From positions 2,418,001 through 2,482,000 of the forward strand of contig NC_063071.1 in NCBI RefSeq assembly GCF_022605165.1: a stretch of 64,000 nucleotides of DNA, in the 5' to 3' direction. Source of the stretch: Purpureocillium takamizusanense. Its lineage: Eukaryota > Ascomycota > Sordariomycetes > Hypocreales > Ophiocordycipitaceae. The notes beneath the pieces were generated by a model. It was not told the DNA's origin, did no database searches, and saw nothing but the letters and a program-made list of their open reading frames with translations. Below are positions 48,821 through 61,516 of the stretch, piece by piece (positions within the stretch are counted from its first letter, which is position 1; every line of letters starts with the position of its first letter). Position numbers and translations under genes: made by a program.

Positions 48821-49512
48821 TCACATAACACGGCAGTTGCTCTTTTCAGGTGCCTCTCCGGGATTCTGTGACTTCTCAATTTGAGCAATTAGCAGCTCGA
48901 AGGCCCGGCCAACATTCTCGTTGTACCGCGCGCTGGCCTCTGTCCAGCCGCACTGGAGCTTCTCCGACAGCTTCTTGCCCTCTTCAGTGCTAACCTGCCG
49001 TTGCTCCGGTCGCAGGTCGCTCTTGTTGCCAACAATGACAATCGGCACAGATTCGGTGCCCTGAGGAGCGCATGAGCCCATGGATATCAGCAACTGGGAC
49101 AAATTCAGTTGGTCGAGGCTGCGACTCACCAGGTGATTGAGGATCTTCTCGCGGATGACCTGAACCATCTCGAAAGACGGCAACGAAGAGACGGAGTAAA
49201 CTAGCATATACCCATGTATGCCGATAAAGTGTTTTGAATTTAGTATGCTGTACTCGTCTTGGCCAGCCGTGTCGACGATCTCGGTCGAGAAATCTTGCCC
49301 TTTGTATCGAATCGTCTTGCTAAAGGTATTTTCAATGGTCGGGTAGTAGCTATCGACGAAATGACCGTCGACAAACCTTACCGCCAAGGACGACTTCCCT
49401 GCAGCCAGATATTGGTTACTGCATGTACTTCCGGATGTAAACTGTGACACGGCGACATACCGACGGACCGACTGCCAACAATGGCCACCTTCCTCTGCTT
49501 TGGTGCGCTCAT
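48821..49512 (-). CDS. rhb1: Rheb-family small GTPase
   Basis: Three exons, complement(48821-49060, 49130-49398, 49461-49512), give 186 residues. Rheb activates TORC1 in many eukaryotes and affects arginine and lysine uptake in fungi. The joined P-loop is GSRSVGKSS (from residue 13), with Arg at the position of Ras Gly12, as is usual for Rheb. Switch I is YYPTIENTF, switch II DTAGQDEYS (Gln64 kept) and the base-binding motif NKSDL. The protein ends CRVM, a CaaX farnesylation box that places it on endomembranes. Introns are 69 and 62 nt. The start was chosen because it gives the family N-terminus MSAPKQRKVAIVG. A much longer unspliced frame upstream is a read-through of intron 1. Confidence 0.96.
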
Positions 49513-50610
49513 TTTGTTTTACGAGTTTGGCGTGGCTGCTGATGCGATATACGTGTTCCTTCGGGCGCGACGCGCTCGTGGCGAGGTAGACTGCTGGAAG
49601 GATTGCTGAGCGACGATTGACCTCGTCTCGACCGCTGGGTGAGGTAGAATTGCCCTCGTGTATCGCACTGTTGAACCGACTCTGTCGCCTGCCTGAATTT
49701 TTTTGGGAATGACAGCCAGGGAGTCCCTTCACGTTGTATCCACGGTGGGAAGAGTGACCGTCGTGGCAATTCCGAAGCCGTGATGAAGCGATGTCGTTGC
49801 TGTTCGACGCCCTGGTGTATTGGTGGGGTAAAGAAAGCTAGCGGCCCCTCCGAGGCTCCGACGGGGAACGTGCAGGTTAGTACCAACTGTTGCCACTTTC
49901 ATGCGCAGAGTACTGGGAAGCACACACATGTGCATTGCAAATTCGTCATTCCACCCGCCCGGGTCAGCAGACTCGGCACGAATACCAGCGGGAGTTAGCC
50001 GGAAGCAGCTCAGCCCCGAAACGCCGGCTTTGGTCCAACGCTGCCATGACACCGCGTTCGACATCATGAACGGTGCACCTCTCAGCATACCTAGTGACCC
50101 GCGTACCCGCCTTTGAACACAGTAGGTCATTTCATAGGCAGGGCAGATACCTATTGTGGAAGGTAGTGACACTTCTTGAATAAGCAGCGCAACCAGTTAC
50201 GCGACCCCACTTCATCAAGTGTGTCGCTCCAGTGCAACTTATGCCCACCCGTCAAACATAAGTCCGAGGCTATTATGTAGAGAAAGTAGCGGAACGACCA
50301 ATACTCTGTTCCTGGAGTCCCGATGCGTCTATCTGCGCACGTCCTTGCCAACGCCAGAGCTGCCTGCGGGGCTGTGGGATGAACTCCGCGCTCAGGGTGA
50401 TGTCGCCGTGTCCCGTCTATCCTCTACTAATTCAACACCCTGCAAGGTCCAACTGCCGTATCCAAAGCGCCGCGTCCCCGATCTAAACCACATGCTCATT
50501 CGCACGCCGTTGTCTAGGGCCATTCGTCACATGTCGTTAAATATCAATTAGCCTGCCCATCAGAGGCCTCGTGGCGCGTCATCGCATTGCCAGCCTCCAT
50601 ATCAGGTATT
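49513..50610. other. Intergenic between Rheb start and WAPL stop
   Basis: No gene is supported. It contains the Rheb promoter and the WAPL 3' UTR. Frames up to 147 codons here lack recognisable domains. Confidence 0.5.
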
Positions 50611-52975
50611 TTACCTGGAATGAGCCAATCTTCGCAGGTCCGTGACAAGAAGCTCCAGCTCATGCGATTTGCTGTCGACAGCCTTGTGCAGAGCTGCGAA
50701 ATCCCGAATCGACCCTATGAGGCTCCGTATGCCATCACTGCCTTCCAATCTATCCCGGCCGCGCTTGTTCAGGCAGAGGTAACCAAGGAAGACCGATAGA
50801 TACTCAATGGCAACGCTGAGCTTTGACTTGTCCACCGAGTCAGCCTGTCAAGCACTTGTAGTTAGCATTGACCGGTGTCACGCAGCAGCTCCAACCATGA
50901 ACCCGGTAATCATGCGCCCATGATACATGCTGGAGCTCACATACCTCGCGTATTAACTGCTGGTTCTCGCGCCAAATCTGCACTAGCTCGTCCAGCGGCT
51001 TGTCCTCGACCGACGCCCGCGCCGAAGGGCAGTGCTCCACAATGTTGATCATCAAACCCAGAATCAGCAAGAGGCCGTCATACATGTCGTTTTCCAGAGG
51101 CCCGCTGCCGACAGCCTGTTGTGCTTTGACGATTCCCACCACAACACGCTCTATTAGCTTCGATAGCAACTTGCTGTCATCGAAAAAGCGTGCCCCGTGT
51201 GCAGTGTTGGTCGTATTGATTGCCAACTTCAACGCAGCCTCCTGGGTCTCGCCTCGGGTCACCGGCCACCCTTCGACTTCTTTTGAGAGAAAGCTTGCAA
51301 TGTTGGCTGGATGTCGCGATACCCAAGCTCCCGCATCTCCTGACCCCGGTGTGATCCCAGCGCTGGACAGTACCTCAAGGCAATGAAGTACGAGCCGATA
51401 GTCCGCGTCTTCGCAGGCTTCCTCAGCGCCAGCACAATCCGCTGCAACGATGACGAGCTCTTGCTCCAATTGCCCCAGCATCTGTCTGAGCAAGCTGTGT
51501 TCGGAGCTCCTCGACAAAGTCTCCAGGAGCCGCAGGCCGAGGGTCCGAGGACATAGTCGACGCGGCGCTGACCCATGCCAAATGGGCATCTGGAGCAGGT
51601 CGTTCCTGACCTCACGCAGCGAGGCTCGCGTCATCTCTGGGAGACTACTGCTTCTCTGGGATGCGATGACAGCAATGTCGCTGTCTTGTTGTAGAAGCCG
51701 GCCGAGGAGTATCCCTAATCCTTGGTCGCAGAGCCGACGTTCAAGGTGGGGTGCTGGCCCGCGATCGAACAAGACAACAAGGGCCGCCACCAGAGCAAAC
51801 GCGCTTGTTGGGTCATTTTCGTTGCCAACGCCCCTGGCGACATTGTCGCGCGAAGGGTGGTCGCGGAACTTGAGTGCGAAACTTTCTCGCCGCAGCCGAT
51901 GCGCCAATTCGCACAGCGCATTCCGCCTCATCGTCCGCGATGGCCCATCAGGCCTTCCAATTCTCCCCAACAGGTCGTCCATCTCGTCTGAAAACCGGTG
52001 GTTCGCTCCGGCGCGCCGTAACTCGTGTACACTCTTGATGGCTGGCTGAGCATCTTCGTCATCGGGCAGATCGTCGAATACGAAGGATGGCGGTGCTGCG
52101 GGACTAGACGGACCACGAGCCTCTGAGCCTGTGCCATCCTCTTCCACACCCAGAAGCGGCGATTCTGCAAGATCCTCCTGTTTCTGCGATTCGCTCAGCG
52201 TGCTTCTCGCCTGGCTGTATGTGAACTTGATCCTGCTGCTCGCAGGTGTGCCACCCCTCCGATCGCTTCCCTGTAGTTGTGAGTCCTGGTCGGCGGTGGA
52301 GCAACGCGCCAAGGACGGGCTGACGGCCTCACCAAGATCCTGCTCGTGATCTGGAGTCACGTCTCGCTGTGCGGCAAGAGCGTCTATAAGGCGTCGGCGT
52401 CGAGTCGTCGTCGGGGTGCTGGCTGTTGCTCCTGCGGGCCTCGCGGACGTATCAGTATAGCTGGCGCGCGTCCCTGCCGAGCTACCGTCGACGTCATCAT
52501 CGCGATGGTCTTGAGGATGTGTACGTTTAACTGTTTTGTCGCTCTTGCTGATCGGAGATTTGCTCATCGTTCGGGCGTTCAAGCGTTGCCCAGGCGCGAG
52601 ATGTTCACTACTGGCCTGAGAATCGACCGCTCCCGTTCTGCTAAACGGCACGTGTTTCTTTGGGCTCCCTTTCATACCGAACGCTGTTGTGTGATCCCGT
52701 TTCCGTCCATCGCTGATACTGCTTGCACCACGTGCAGCTCGTGACGGCGATTCACCGGGGTACGTTTGTCGAGTGAGCGACATTGAGGACAAAGTCTCGT
52801 CCGTGGCAGTATCTCCTCTGATGCCGGTGGGAGGCAAGGTCTGTGTGTGACGAGCGGCGAGGCCATGGCTGTCCAGTATGGATTTGCTCGCAGAAACAGA
52901 TTTCTTCCGAGACGACGCTCCGTATGTCAGAGTTTTCTTTTGCCCGGCGGACCGGGCTCCAGAGGGCGAAGCCAT
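50611..52975 (-). CDS. WAPL-domain protein (cohesin release factor)
   Basis: Two exons, complement(50611-50844, 50945-52975), give 754 residues. The 100-nt intron has GTATGT and an ATGCTAAC branch site and joins ENQQLIREV-side sequence (ending IRE) to ADSVDKSKLSVAIEYLSVFL. The known role of Wapl/Rad61 is to open the cohesin ring, setting loop length and sister cohesion. The N-terminal 300 residues are polar and disordered, with several basic KKS/RRR tracts. From about residue 310 the WAPL helical repeat begins (IKSVHELRRAGANHRFSDEMDDLLGRI) and runs to the end, including LLILGLMINIVEHCPSAR and LGYLCLNKR. The start ATG at 52975 is the first in the frame. The AT-rich repeat block begins only about 155 bp upstream of it. 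Confidence 0.92.
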
Positions 52976-54485
52976 AGCTGGTGGTACGCGGACGCGGATG
53001 CAAGTACGGCATCAGTTTGGCGTTCGTTGCAAGGTGTGATGGTGCATGTTAATGTCAGCATGCTGGCTCACGCTAAGTCTGTTTCTGCCGAACACTGCTA
53101 CTTCCGGCATGTCGCGTCCGCACCGTATATATAATAAGACCACCGCTTTAAGTGCTATAATTAAGGAGTATAATTAACTAGCACTATATTAATTTCCCGC
53201 TTTTAAAATTATTTTATTATTTTTATTTATTCATTTATTACTAATTAAGCCTAGGTAGACTATCTAGAGCTAAGAAGTAAATTTACTAGAAAATCTTATA
53301 TAAGGTAAAAAATTAATATAGTTAGTTTAAGCTAATAAATCGGTTCGTAATAGTATAAAGATCAGTCTTACTACTAATATTAAAGAGATATAATTAAAGA
53401 TATAGCTAATAGTTATAATTAATAAATATTCTATCTTATACTATTAAATTAAAGTCTATTAGCGTAATAATATAATATATAGGCGGGTTTAAGGCTTAAT
53501 AATATAGCTTTTTAGCTAAGGTAGCTAAGGCTAGCTAATATATAGCTACTTATAAAGTAATATATTAAATAAGAGATTTGTAAATTAATTTTATTTAATT
53601 TTATTATTATATATTATTATTTATACTTAATAAGTTAGTTATATAGATTTAAGCTAATTAATTAAAGCTAAGCGCCTTAAATATAAAAACCTTTTTCCCC
53701 TTTCTTTTTTTTCTTTCTTTATTATCTTTACTTTATTCCTTTATAGTAACTTTAATATTTATTAGCTTACTAACTTATTATTTTTTAAATAATATTAATA
53801 TTATTTTAACTATTATATTTTATATATTATAATAATAAGATTAACGCTATTATATTATTATATTTATTTTTATAATAGTAATAAATTAAATATATTCCTT
53901 TTATTTTTAAGTTAATTATATATTAATAATTATAATTAAAGCTTAAAGAATTTAATTACCTTTATATATATTATATTAAATATTAAAGTTATCTCGATTT
54001 AGCCCTTTATAATTATATTATTAAAAAATAATTTAGTTAATATATATATTATTTAAATAATAATTATTATTAATTAAGTTTTTATTCCTTTTTTAAATAT
54101 TATAATATTAATAAGAAAACTTAATGATTATATTAATTAATATTTAAGTATTTAATAGATTATAATATATATTTAGTATATTATAATTATAAAAATAAAA
54201 GCTAAAAAAGAATATAATATTAAATAATTATATTTTTATTATTAAGCTATAAAGTATATAATTAAAGGTATTTTACTTATATTATATTTTATATTTATTA
54301 ATTATATTAATAAGTTACCTATAAGTCTATATATATAAATAAATAAATTTAATATTTAAGAAGTAATTATTATATTAATAATATTATAAAAGTAAATAAT
54401 ATAATATTTTTAAATATTTATTTATTATTATTAAGGTTATTCTTTATTAATATTTAATAATTAATAGATTTTATAATAGTTTAAG

Positions 54486-55175
54486 AGTAATACTATTTAT
54501 ATAGATAGAAAAGTCTAGCTATATAGATAATCTACTTTTTAATTTTTTTTAGCTAATCGCGTACTATATAGCCCCTACCCCTATACGAATAAAGTATATA
54601 AGCGCGGGCCGCCTGCAATAGCCTATTATAGCCTACGCAATAAATACTATATAGCAATACGATAGGCAATATTACGGCTACGCCTCTTAACGCGACTCTA
54701 ATAGCTATATCGCGGGCCCGCCGCTAAGGGCAGAAGACTATAGACGACGATAACGACGATAACGATAGCTAGGAGGGCATTATGAGGTAGCTATAGCGGC
54801 GGGCAGCAAGCGGCGTAAAGAGGGGGGGGGGGGGGGGGCCTACTTAAGCCCGTTAATAGCATTATAAGCGGCGGTAGCTTTAGCTTCGTAGCTAGCCTAG
54901 CCCGGCGTAGAATAATATAGCCCTGATATTATAATATAAGGAAATAGCGGAAATGCGTTTTTAAGCGAATTAAGCTATACTAGCGCGCCGGTATAGGCGC
55001 TATATTATAACGATATTAGTTAATTAAGATATCGGCGTGCATTATAGCGCGCCGGTCTTATCTTATACTTATATATTAAAAATAGCTAGTATAGTTTAGG
55101 GGTAGGGCGCGGACTTAGAATTTAAGTAGATTATCTATATAGCTAGACTTTTCTATTTATATAAATAGTATTACT
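54486..55175. mobile_element. TIR element 1 (690 bp, RIP-mutated)
   Basis: The ends are inverted copies of about 50 bp. The left begins AGTAATACTATTTATATA and continues AAAAGTCTAGCTATATAGAT. The right is its reverse complement, ending AGTATTACT at 55175. The interior is a GC-richer module containing an 18-bp G run near 54821-54838 and sequence shared with the three other elements. It resembles a non-autonomous DNA transposon. No target duplication could be fixed with confidence. Confidence 0.75.
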
Positions 55176-57247
55176 TTAGTTTAATATTATTATAATCTTT
55201 AATTTTAAAGATAAAATTAAATTAAAGTAAAAGCTTTATATATATATATATAAAGGTATAAGTATAAGTTTTACTATTAGTAAAGGAAGAAAAGTCTAGG
55301 GGCAAAGGTATTCTATATTTTTCTAGGCCCGCGCCCCGCCCCTAGACCGCGCTAGCTATTTTTAATACGTAAGTATAGGATAAGATAGGCGCGCTATAAT
55401 ATATACTAATATCTTAATTAAATTATATTATTATAACGCCTACCTATATTAATGCGCTAGTAGGGCTTAATTCGCTTAAAAACGTATTTCCGTTATTTCC
55501 TTATAATATTATTATATTTAGATAGATATTCTTCCGCTCTAAGTTAGGCGCTATTAGCGCCGCGCTTATGCCTACTACTATTACTACCCGTTAATTACGC
55601 CCGTGACTTTATCTACCCCGATAGGGCTTAATTCGCTTAAAAATAGTATTTCTGCTATTTTCCCCTAATATTATAATATTAAGGCTATATTATTCTATAC
55701 CGTATTAAGTATAGGTATAAGCGCTATCGCTTATAATACCGTCGGTCGGCCTTAAGCGGTATTATTATTATGCCGTTAATAGCGGGTAATTTATAATGCC
55801 GTTATAGTTATTATTCGAGACCTATTATAAGGCTATTATAATACCGTCTCTAGCGTTATACGAGGCCTACTATAAGGCTACTATAATACTTTATTACCGC
55901 CTTTTTCCTCGAAGCGAGATTAATTACGTTTTATACTTAAGTTTAATAAGTAAATGCCTTAGCTATCTAGCTAGGCTATTAGCGTAAGCTATTATAGCGA
56001 GCCTATAAATTTACTTACGATATTAGCTATAAGGCTTAGCGTTACTATATACTATTAGCCTTAGCGATATCGTTATTAATACTATTAGTATTATTATTAT
56101 TATTAAGTTAAAAGTAATATAAAACCTTAAGCTTTTTATTAGCTATATTAAGGCGCGGTTAGCTATAAGTATTTTTAATAATAGTTAGGTTATAAATCTT
56201 AAGGTAGCTATCTTAAAGGTTTTAATAATAATTAGTTAGTAAATAGTCTTAAAGTAAAATATAACGTAAAGAAATTAACGATATAAAAGGCATAAACTAA
56301 GGGCTTTTTAAGCTATTAGCGAGGGGTAATTTAATTATATTATAGCCGCGACTTCTCTATAAAGTATTTAAAGATTATATAACTATAAAATAGCCTATAT
56401 TAATATTAAAAGTTACTTATATAGGCCTATAATAATATTAGCTCTTAGTTTAGTATCGTAGTAATAGTAAAGTAGTATTATATAGTAAGAAGGTTAATAG
56501 CTAAATATATAAGTTAATAATTTAACTTATTTAATTAAGTCTATTAAGTATATTAAAGCTACTATTTATAAAGTTACTTAATAGCCTTTTAAATATAGGC
56601 CTAAGCCTTATTTTTAAGTATTAACTTTAAGCCTTTATAAAGATAATAAAGGTCTAATATATTAATTATAAGATAAGACTTAATATCTATATAGGTAGTC
56701 TTAATAAGATTATTAACCCTTTAACTAAAGTTATAATATTAGTTAATATAATACTTAGCTTATTATTAATACTAAAGTATATATTTATCTTAAATATATT
56801 AAAGGGTCTATTTTTAATAACTAAAAGAGTCGATAAAAGACTTTTAGGTATCTTTAAAGAGATTATAATCGGCGGTATAAATAATAGCTTAAAAGGCTTT
56901 ATATATATTATTATAAATCTCGTCTTAAGTATTTAATAGGCTTAAGATACCTTTTTCTATCTCTTATTATATATAGTCGCGATCTTTAAGGTTAAGGTCG
57001 AGCTTTAGCTTAATAACTTAAGTATTAATAAGCTAGCCGCTATTATTATTATTATCGCTATTATTATTATTATCGCTACCTTTTTTATCCTTTTAATAAG
57101 TATTAATCTTAGCCTTAATATTAGCTAAGATATAATATATATATAGCTATTATTATATATTAAGAAAGACCCTTATAAGGGCTATATAAAGAGCTTATTC
57201 TTTATCTATAATTATAACTTTTAGCGTTAATATTATAAGGCTCTTAT

Positions 57248-57855
57248 AAGAAAGAGGGATAAAGGCAGAGGAAGGTAAAGATAATAAGGAAATAGGGATA
57301 TATAGAGACAAAAGGGGTAATAATAATAGAGAGATAAAATAGGTAATAGAGATAGTAAAGGTATTGAATTGCTTAATCTTCTATCTTATCTAGACTGGGA
57401 GGCAACAGCCCTATATATAATAAAATAGACTCGGCCTTCGGTCTGATTATCTATCCGTCGGTCTAATACTATTTTTCAGCTTGGCGTTATAGCTAAATAT
57501 AGCTGAATTCAGCGTGGCTTTAGTCTTCAGTCTAGACCTATAGCTGAATTCAGCGTGGCTTTAGTCTTATACGCTAAAGTCGGTATAATAGACTAGCCGT
57601 CGGCATAATAGACTAGCCGCTATTATAAAATTCTGGATAAATATTTATCCGGCTATAATATATATAGGATAAATATTTACCTAGGTATAAAATATAACTA
57701 TTAGTTAGATAAATGTTTATCTAGGTATTTAAACTAGATAAATATTTATCTAGGCACTATAATATATAGTTATATTATATATATAGTTATATTATATATA
57801 TAGTTATATTATATATATAGTTATATTATATATATAGTTATATTATATATATAGA
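57248..57855 (+). repeat. Dispersed repeat family R1, copy A
   Basis: The copy runs from a purine-rich stretch (AAGAAAGAGGGATAAAGGCA) through the landmark CTGGGAGGCAACAGCCCTAT and ATAGACTCGGCCTTCGG to a 17-bp AT minisatellite. It keeps TG and CA words, so it is less mutated than its surroundings. It is nearly identical in inverted orientation to copy D at the right window edge. The CCCTATATATAATAAAATAG segment looks like a TATA promoter, so an LTR is possible, but TG...CA ends were not identified. Confidence 0.7.
57759..57855. repeat. 17-bp AT minisatellite, about 5.6 copies
   Basis: Tandem copies of ATTATATATATAGTTAT (circularly permuted) close repeat copy A. The same unit in inverted orientation occurs about 11.6 times in copy D. 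Confidence 0.85.
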
Positions 57856-59574
57856 CTAATAGCTCTTATAGAGCTTATTAAGTTATTTATAAGCTATTAA
57901 AAATAATACTCTTTTTTACTATTAATAAAGCTAAAGGCGAAATTAGCGATACTTTTATAATCTATAATACTTATAATTTAAAAGAAGGGTATTTTAAAGC
58001 GGTTAGTCTTATATATATTATCGAGATTAAAGACTTTTAGGAACTTCTTTTATATCTCGTAATATTAAGGGTAGGTCTAAAAAAAGGCTTTAAAGTAACC
58101 TTTATCGTTAAGTAATTTATTAACTTTAATCTCTCTTACTTATTCGAGCTCTTTAATAAATACTTATATAGCTATAAGGCTATTAAGGCATTCTTTTTTA
58201 ATAGCTTAATAATTATTATAAATATCCTTCTTTTAAAAGAAGCTATAGCTTAAGTTAGTATTATAAATAATATTTACTATCTCTTAGGCTTATATACTAT
58301 ACTTAACTATAAGCTCCCTTTCTTTATTTTATTAAATTACTATATAATAGCGGAAAATAATATATATAAATAGATTAAGAGACTAACTATAATTATATTA
58401 ACCTTTAGCTACCTTATATACCTATTTTTAACTAAAAGACTTAATAATTAAGGCAATAACTTTAATAAAGTAATTAAGCTTTTAGGTTATTAACTTCTAT
58501 ATATTTATACTTTAAGATACTTACTTAAGGCTATAATTATAATAAAAGACGATATATATAGGTTAAGAAATACTATTAATCTCTCGTTAATCGGTAAAAG
58601 AAGCCTTAACGATATAGGCGCCGTTTTTACGGTAGAAATTAATTAAGAAGTTAAAGAGTTTTTAAAAAGTATCGAAGAGCGGCGATAGCGATAGAAAAGG
58701 TATCGGTATAGTAATAAAGCCGTTATCTACGTCTATATTAAAATATCGTTAGCTAGCTCGTCGGCGTTATAGCTAATAAGGAACTTACTATTAGCGGCGT
58801 TAGTAGCGGGCTTATTAACGGCGGGCTAGGCCGCGTTAAGTATAAGATTAAGGTCTATACTTATAGTAGGCCGGTCTATAGGAGAGTAAATTAAAGGCAT
58901 AATATAAGGGCAATAGCTATAATATAAGGGTAAAGCTACGATATAAGGTAAAGGCTGCGATATATACGTTATATTACGGCAGGAATAAAACGTAGGCGGC
59001 TATAGGGGTAGCCCCGCGCTAGCCTAGGCTGCGAACCTTATTTAGGTATAGCGGGCTATATAATATATAATTAGCTAAAAATTTTAAGAGATATAGAATA
59101 CCTTTACCCCTAGACTTTTCTTCCTTTACTAATAGTAAAACTTATAAGTATCTAATTACTTTATTATTATAATAAAGCTAAATAAAGAAAAAGTGTTTAA
59201 TAAAAAAGAAAACGAAAAAGTTTTCTTTATAATATTTAATTTATAAATATCTTAAAAGTCTTAAAAGTCCTAAAAGTCTTAAGTATTATAAAACTCTTAA
59301 ATAATAAATATATTAAAAATATTATAAATAAAGTAAGTTATTACTTTTATTACCTTAAATTAATTAACTTTAAGAGCTATTTATTAAATAGAAAAGGTAA
59401 TATATTATTAATATTTAATTAAGTAAATAGCTTACTTTAATTTCTATTAAATTATTTTAATATAAAAAGGGGAAAAAGAAATAAATATATAAAATTAAAT
59501 TAAATTATAACCTTTATAGCCGATTTAAGTCTAAGAGCTATAATAGCTTAAGATTACTTTTAAAATATAAATAG

Positions 59575-60600
59575 AGTAATACTAGCTATATAAATAGAAA
59601 GTACTAGCTATATAGATATTCTATATTTTTTAAGCCTACGCCCCGATCCTATACTATACTAGCTGTTTTTAGTATATAAGTATAGGACGAAATTAACGCG
59701 CTATAATATATATTAATATCTTAATTAAACTTTAATTAAACTATTATTATAATATAGCGCTTACGCTAGCGTATTAATATAGCTTAATTCGCTTAAAAAC
59801 GTATTTCCGCTATATTCTTATAATATTATAATATTAGTGTAAGGGCAATAGCACGGTTAGTTCAGTCAGGCAAGAGAGACAATAGCTGCATTAGCCGTTG
59901 GGCTGCGCCTATCGCCACGGACTAAGACTGAAGCTTAAGGAGCTTAAATGGCGAAACGCGGGCGAGCCGTGTGGGGATATTTCCCCACGGCCAGCAGTCA
60001 CGTGGCTGCTGGTCCTGACTGCCCGGGATCTTACAATTAGGGACTTATTTTTCTATACTATACTATATTAGGCGGTAAGAGTACCGCGCTTATATTTATG
60101 CCTATTACTAATTTTACCTACGCTTATAACCGATATAAATAAGGCTATAGTATTAATAGGGCCTAAAAATATATTTCCGTTATTTTCTTATAATATTATA
60201 ATATTAGGGCTATATTATTCTGGGCTAGGTTAGGCTAGCTATAAGGTAAAAGCTACTACTATTTATAATGCCGTTAATAAGCTTAAATAAGCCCCCCCCC
60301 TTAGCGCCGCTATTATTACCTATTGCGATAAGACCTTATAATGCCCTCTTAGCTATTATCGCCGTTTATAGTCTTTTACCTATAGCTATAGGCCCGTAAT
60401 ATAGCTATTAAAGGCGCGTTAAGAGGTAAAGTTATAATATTACTTATTATATTACTATATAGTATTTTTCCTTAGGCTATAATAGGCTACTATAGGCGGC
60501 CCGCGCTTATATACCTTATTTATATAGGGGTAGGGGTTATATAGTATATAATTAGCTAGAAAAATAGCTAGTACTTTCTATCTATATAGCTAGTATTACT
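59575..60600. mobile_element. TIR element 3 (1026 bp, with a solo LTR inside)
   Basis: The left end reads AGTAATACTAGCTATATA and continues GAAAGTACTAGCTATATAG. The right end is the inverted copy, ending AGTATTACT at 60600. Removing the 203-bp solo LTR and duplication leaves about 823 bp, close to the 810 bp of TIR element 4. The interior shares the GC-richer module of the family. Confidence 0.75.
59838..60035 (+). mobile_element. Solo LTR (198 bp) with 5-bp target duplication
   Basis: The sequence begins TGTAAGGGCAATAG and ends GGGATCTTACA, giving TG...CA ends with a 6-bp inverted TGTAAG/CTTACA. It is flanked on both sides by ATTAG (59833-59837 and 60036-60040). Sister sequence without the insert reads ATATTAGGG (for example near 60191-60200). 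A 5-bp duplication and TG...CA termini are the marks of an LTR retrotransposon. With no internal region this is a solo LTR. TG and CA are abundant, unlike the flanks, so it entered after RIP of its host element or was too short to be targeted. Orientation is arbitrary. Confidence 0.85.
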
Positions 60601-60706
60601 TAAATAAAAAGGGTAATAATATTTTACTACTTTTTAATTATAGAAGTTTAAGCTTAAGGAGGTAAACTATAATACCTTTAATAAAGAGATATTTATAATT
60701 ATAAAG

Positions 60707-61516
60707 AGTAATACTATTTATATAGATAGAAAAGTCTAGCTATATAGATAATCTACTTTTTTATTTTTTCTAGCTAATTCTATACTATATAGCCCTTACC
60801 CCTATATAAATAAGGTATATATATAAATATAAGCCGTTTATAATAGCCTATTATAGCCTATATAAAATACTATATAGTAGTATAACCGGTAATATTATAG
60901 CTATGCCTTTTAACTTACCTTTAATAGCTATATTATAGGCCCGTAACTATAGGTAAAAGACTATAGATAAAGATAGCTAAGAGGTATTATAAGGTAGCTA
61001 TAATAGCGGGCGGTAAAAGTAACGCTATAAAGGGGGGGGAGGCTACTTAAGCTTATTAATAGTATTAGCTTTATAGCTAGTTTAGCCCGGCCTAGCCTAG
61101 AATAATATAGTTTTAATATTATAATATTATAAGGAAATAATAGAAATACGTTTTAAGCCCTATTAGCGCTATAGCTTTATCTACCTTAATTAATAATAGG
61201 TATAGGTATAGGCGCGGCGCTTTATTACTTAATACGGTATAATATAGAAAAACGATTTCTTAATATTATAATATAATAAAGAAATAACGGAAATACGTTT
61301 TTAAGTAAATTTATTAATGCGCTAATATAGGCGCTATATTATAACGATAATAGTTTAATTGAAGTTTAATTAAGATATCGGCGTATATTATAGCGCGCTA
61401 GTCTTATTTTATGCCTATATACTAAAAATAGCTAGTGCGGTCTAAGGGTAGAGCGCGGGCCTAAAAAAAGTAGATTATCTATATAGCTAGACTTTTCTAT
61501 CTATATAAATAGTACT
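60707..61516. mobile_element. TIR element 4 (810 bp, RIP-mutated)
   Basis: The left end AGTAATACTATTTATATAGA with AAAAGTCTAGCTATATAGAT is the same as in TIR element 1. The right end near 61516 is the inverted copy, with slight decay at the tip (AGTACT). The interior carries the shared GC-richer module and a short G run near 61028-61036. Confidence 0.72.

Larger units (their letters stand above)
55264..59146. mobile_element. TIR element 2 (about 3.9 kb, RIP-mutated, possibly the autonomous form)
   Basis: Inverted ends of about 55 bp share TATAAGTTTTACTATTAG, GGAAGAAAAGTCTAGGGG and AAAGGTATTCTATAT. The left end is at 55264 and the right end at 59146. Next to each end lies the GC-rich AGCTATTTTTAATA-like module also seen in the shorter elements. 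Its size would fit a transposase gene, but stops fill every frame, so no protein can be named. One copy (A) of the second repeat family lies inside it at about 57248-57855, so the elements are nested. Confidence 0.65.

Noticed and set aside
48821..49732. 303-codon unspliced reading of the Rheb gene
   Set aside because: It reads through intron 1. Splicing at 49461/49398 restores the P-loop GSRSVGKSS and the normal length of 186 residues.
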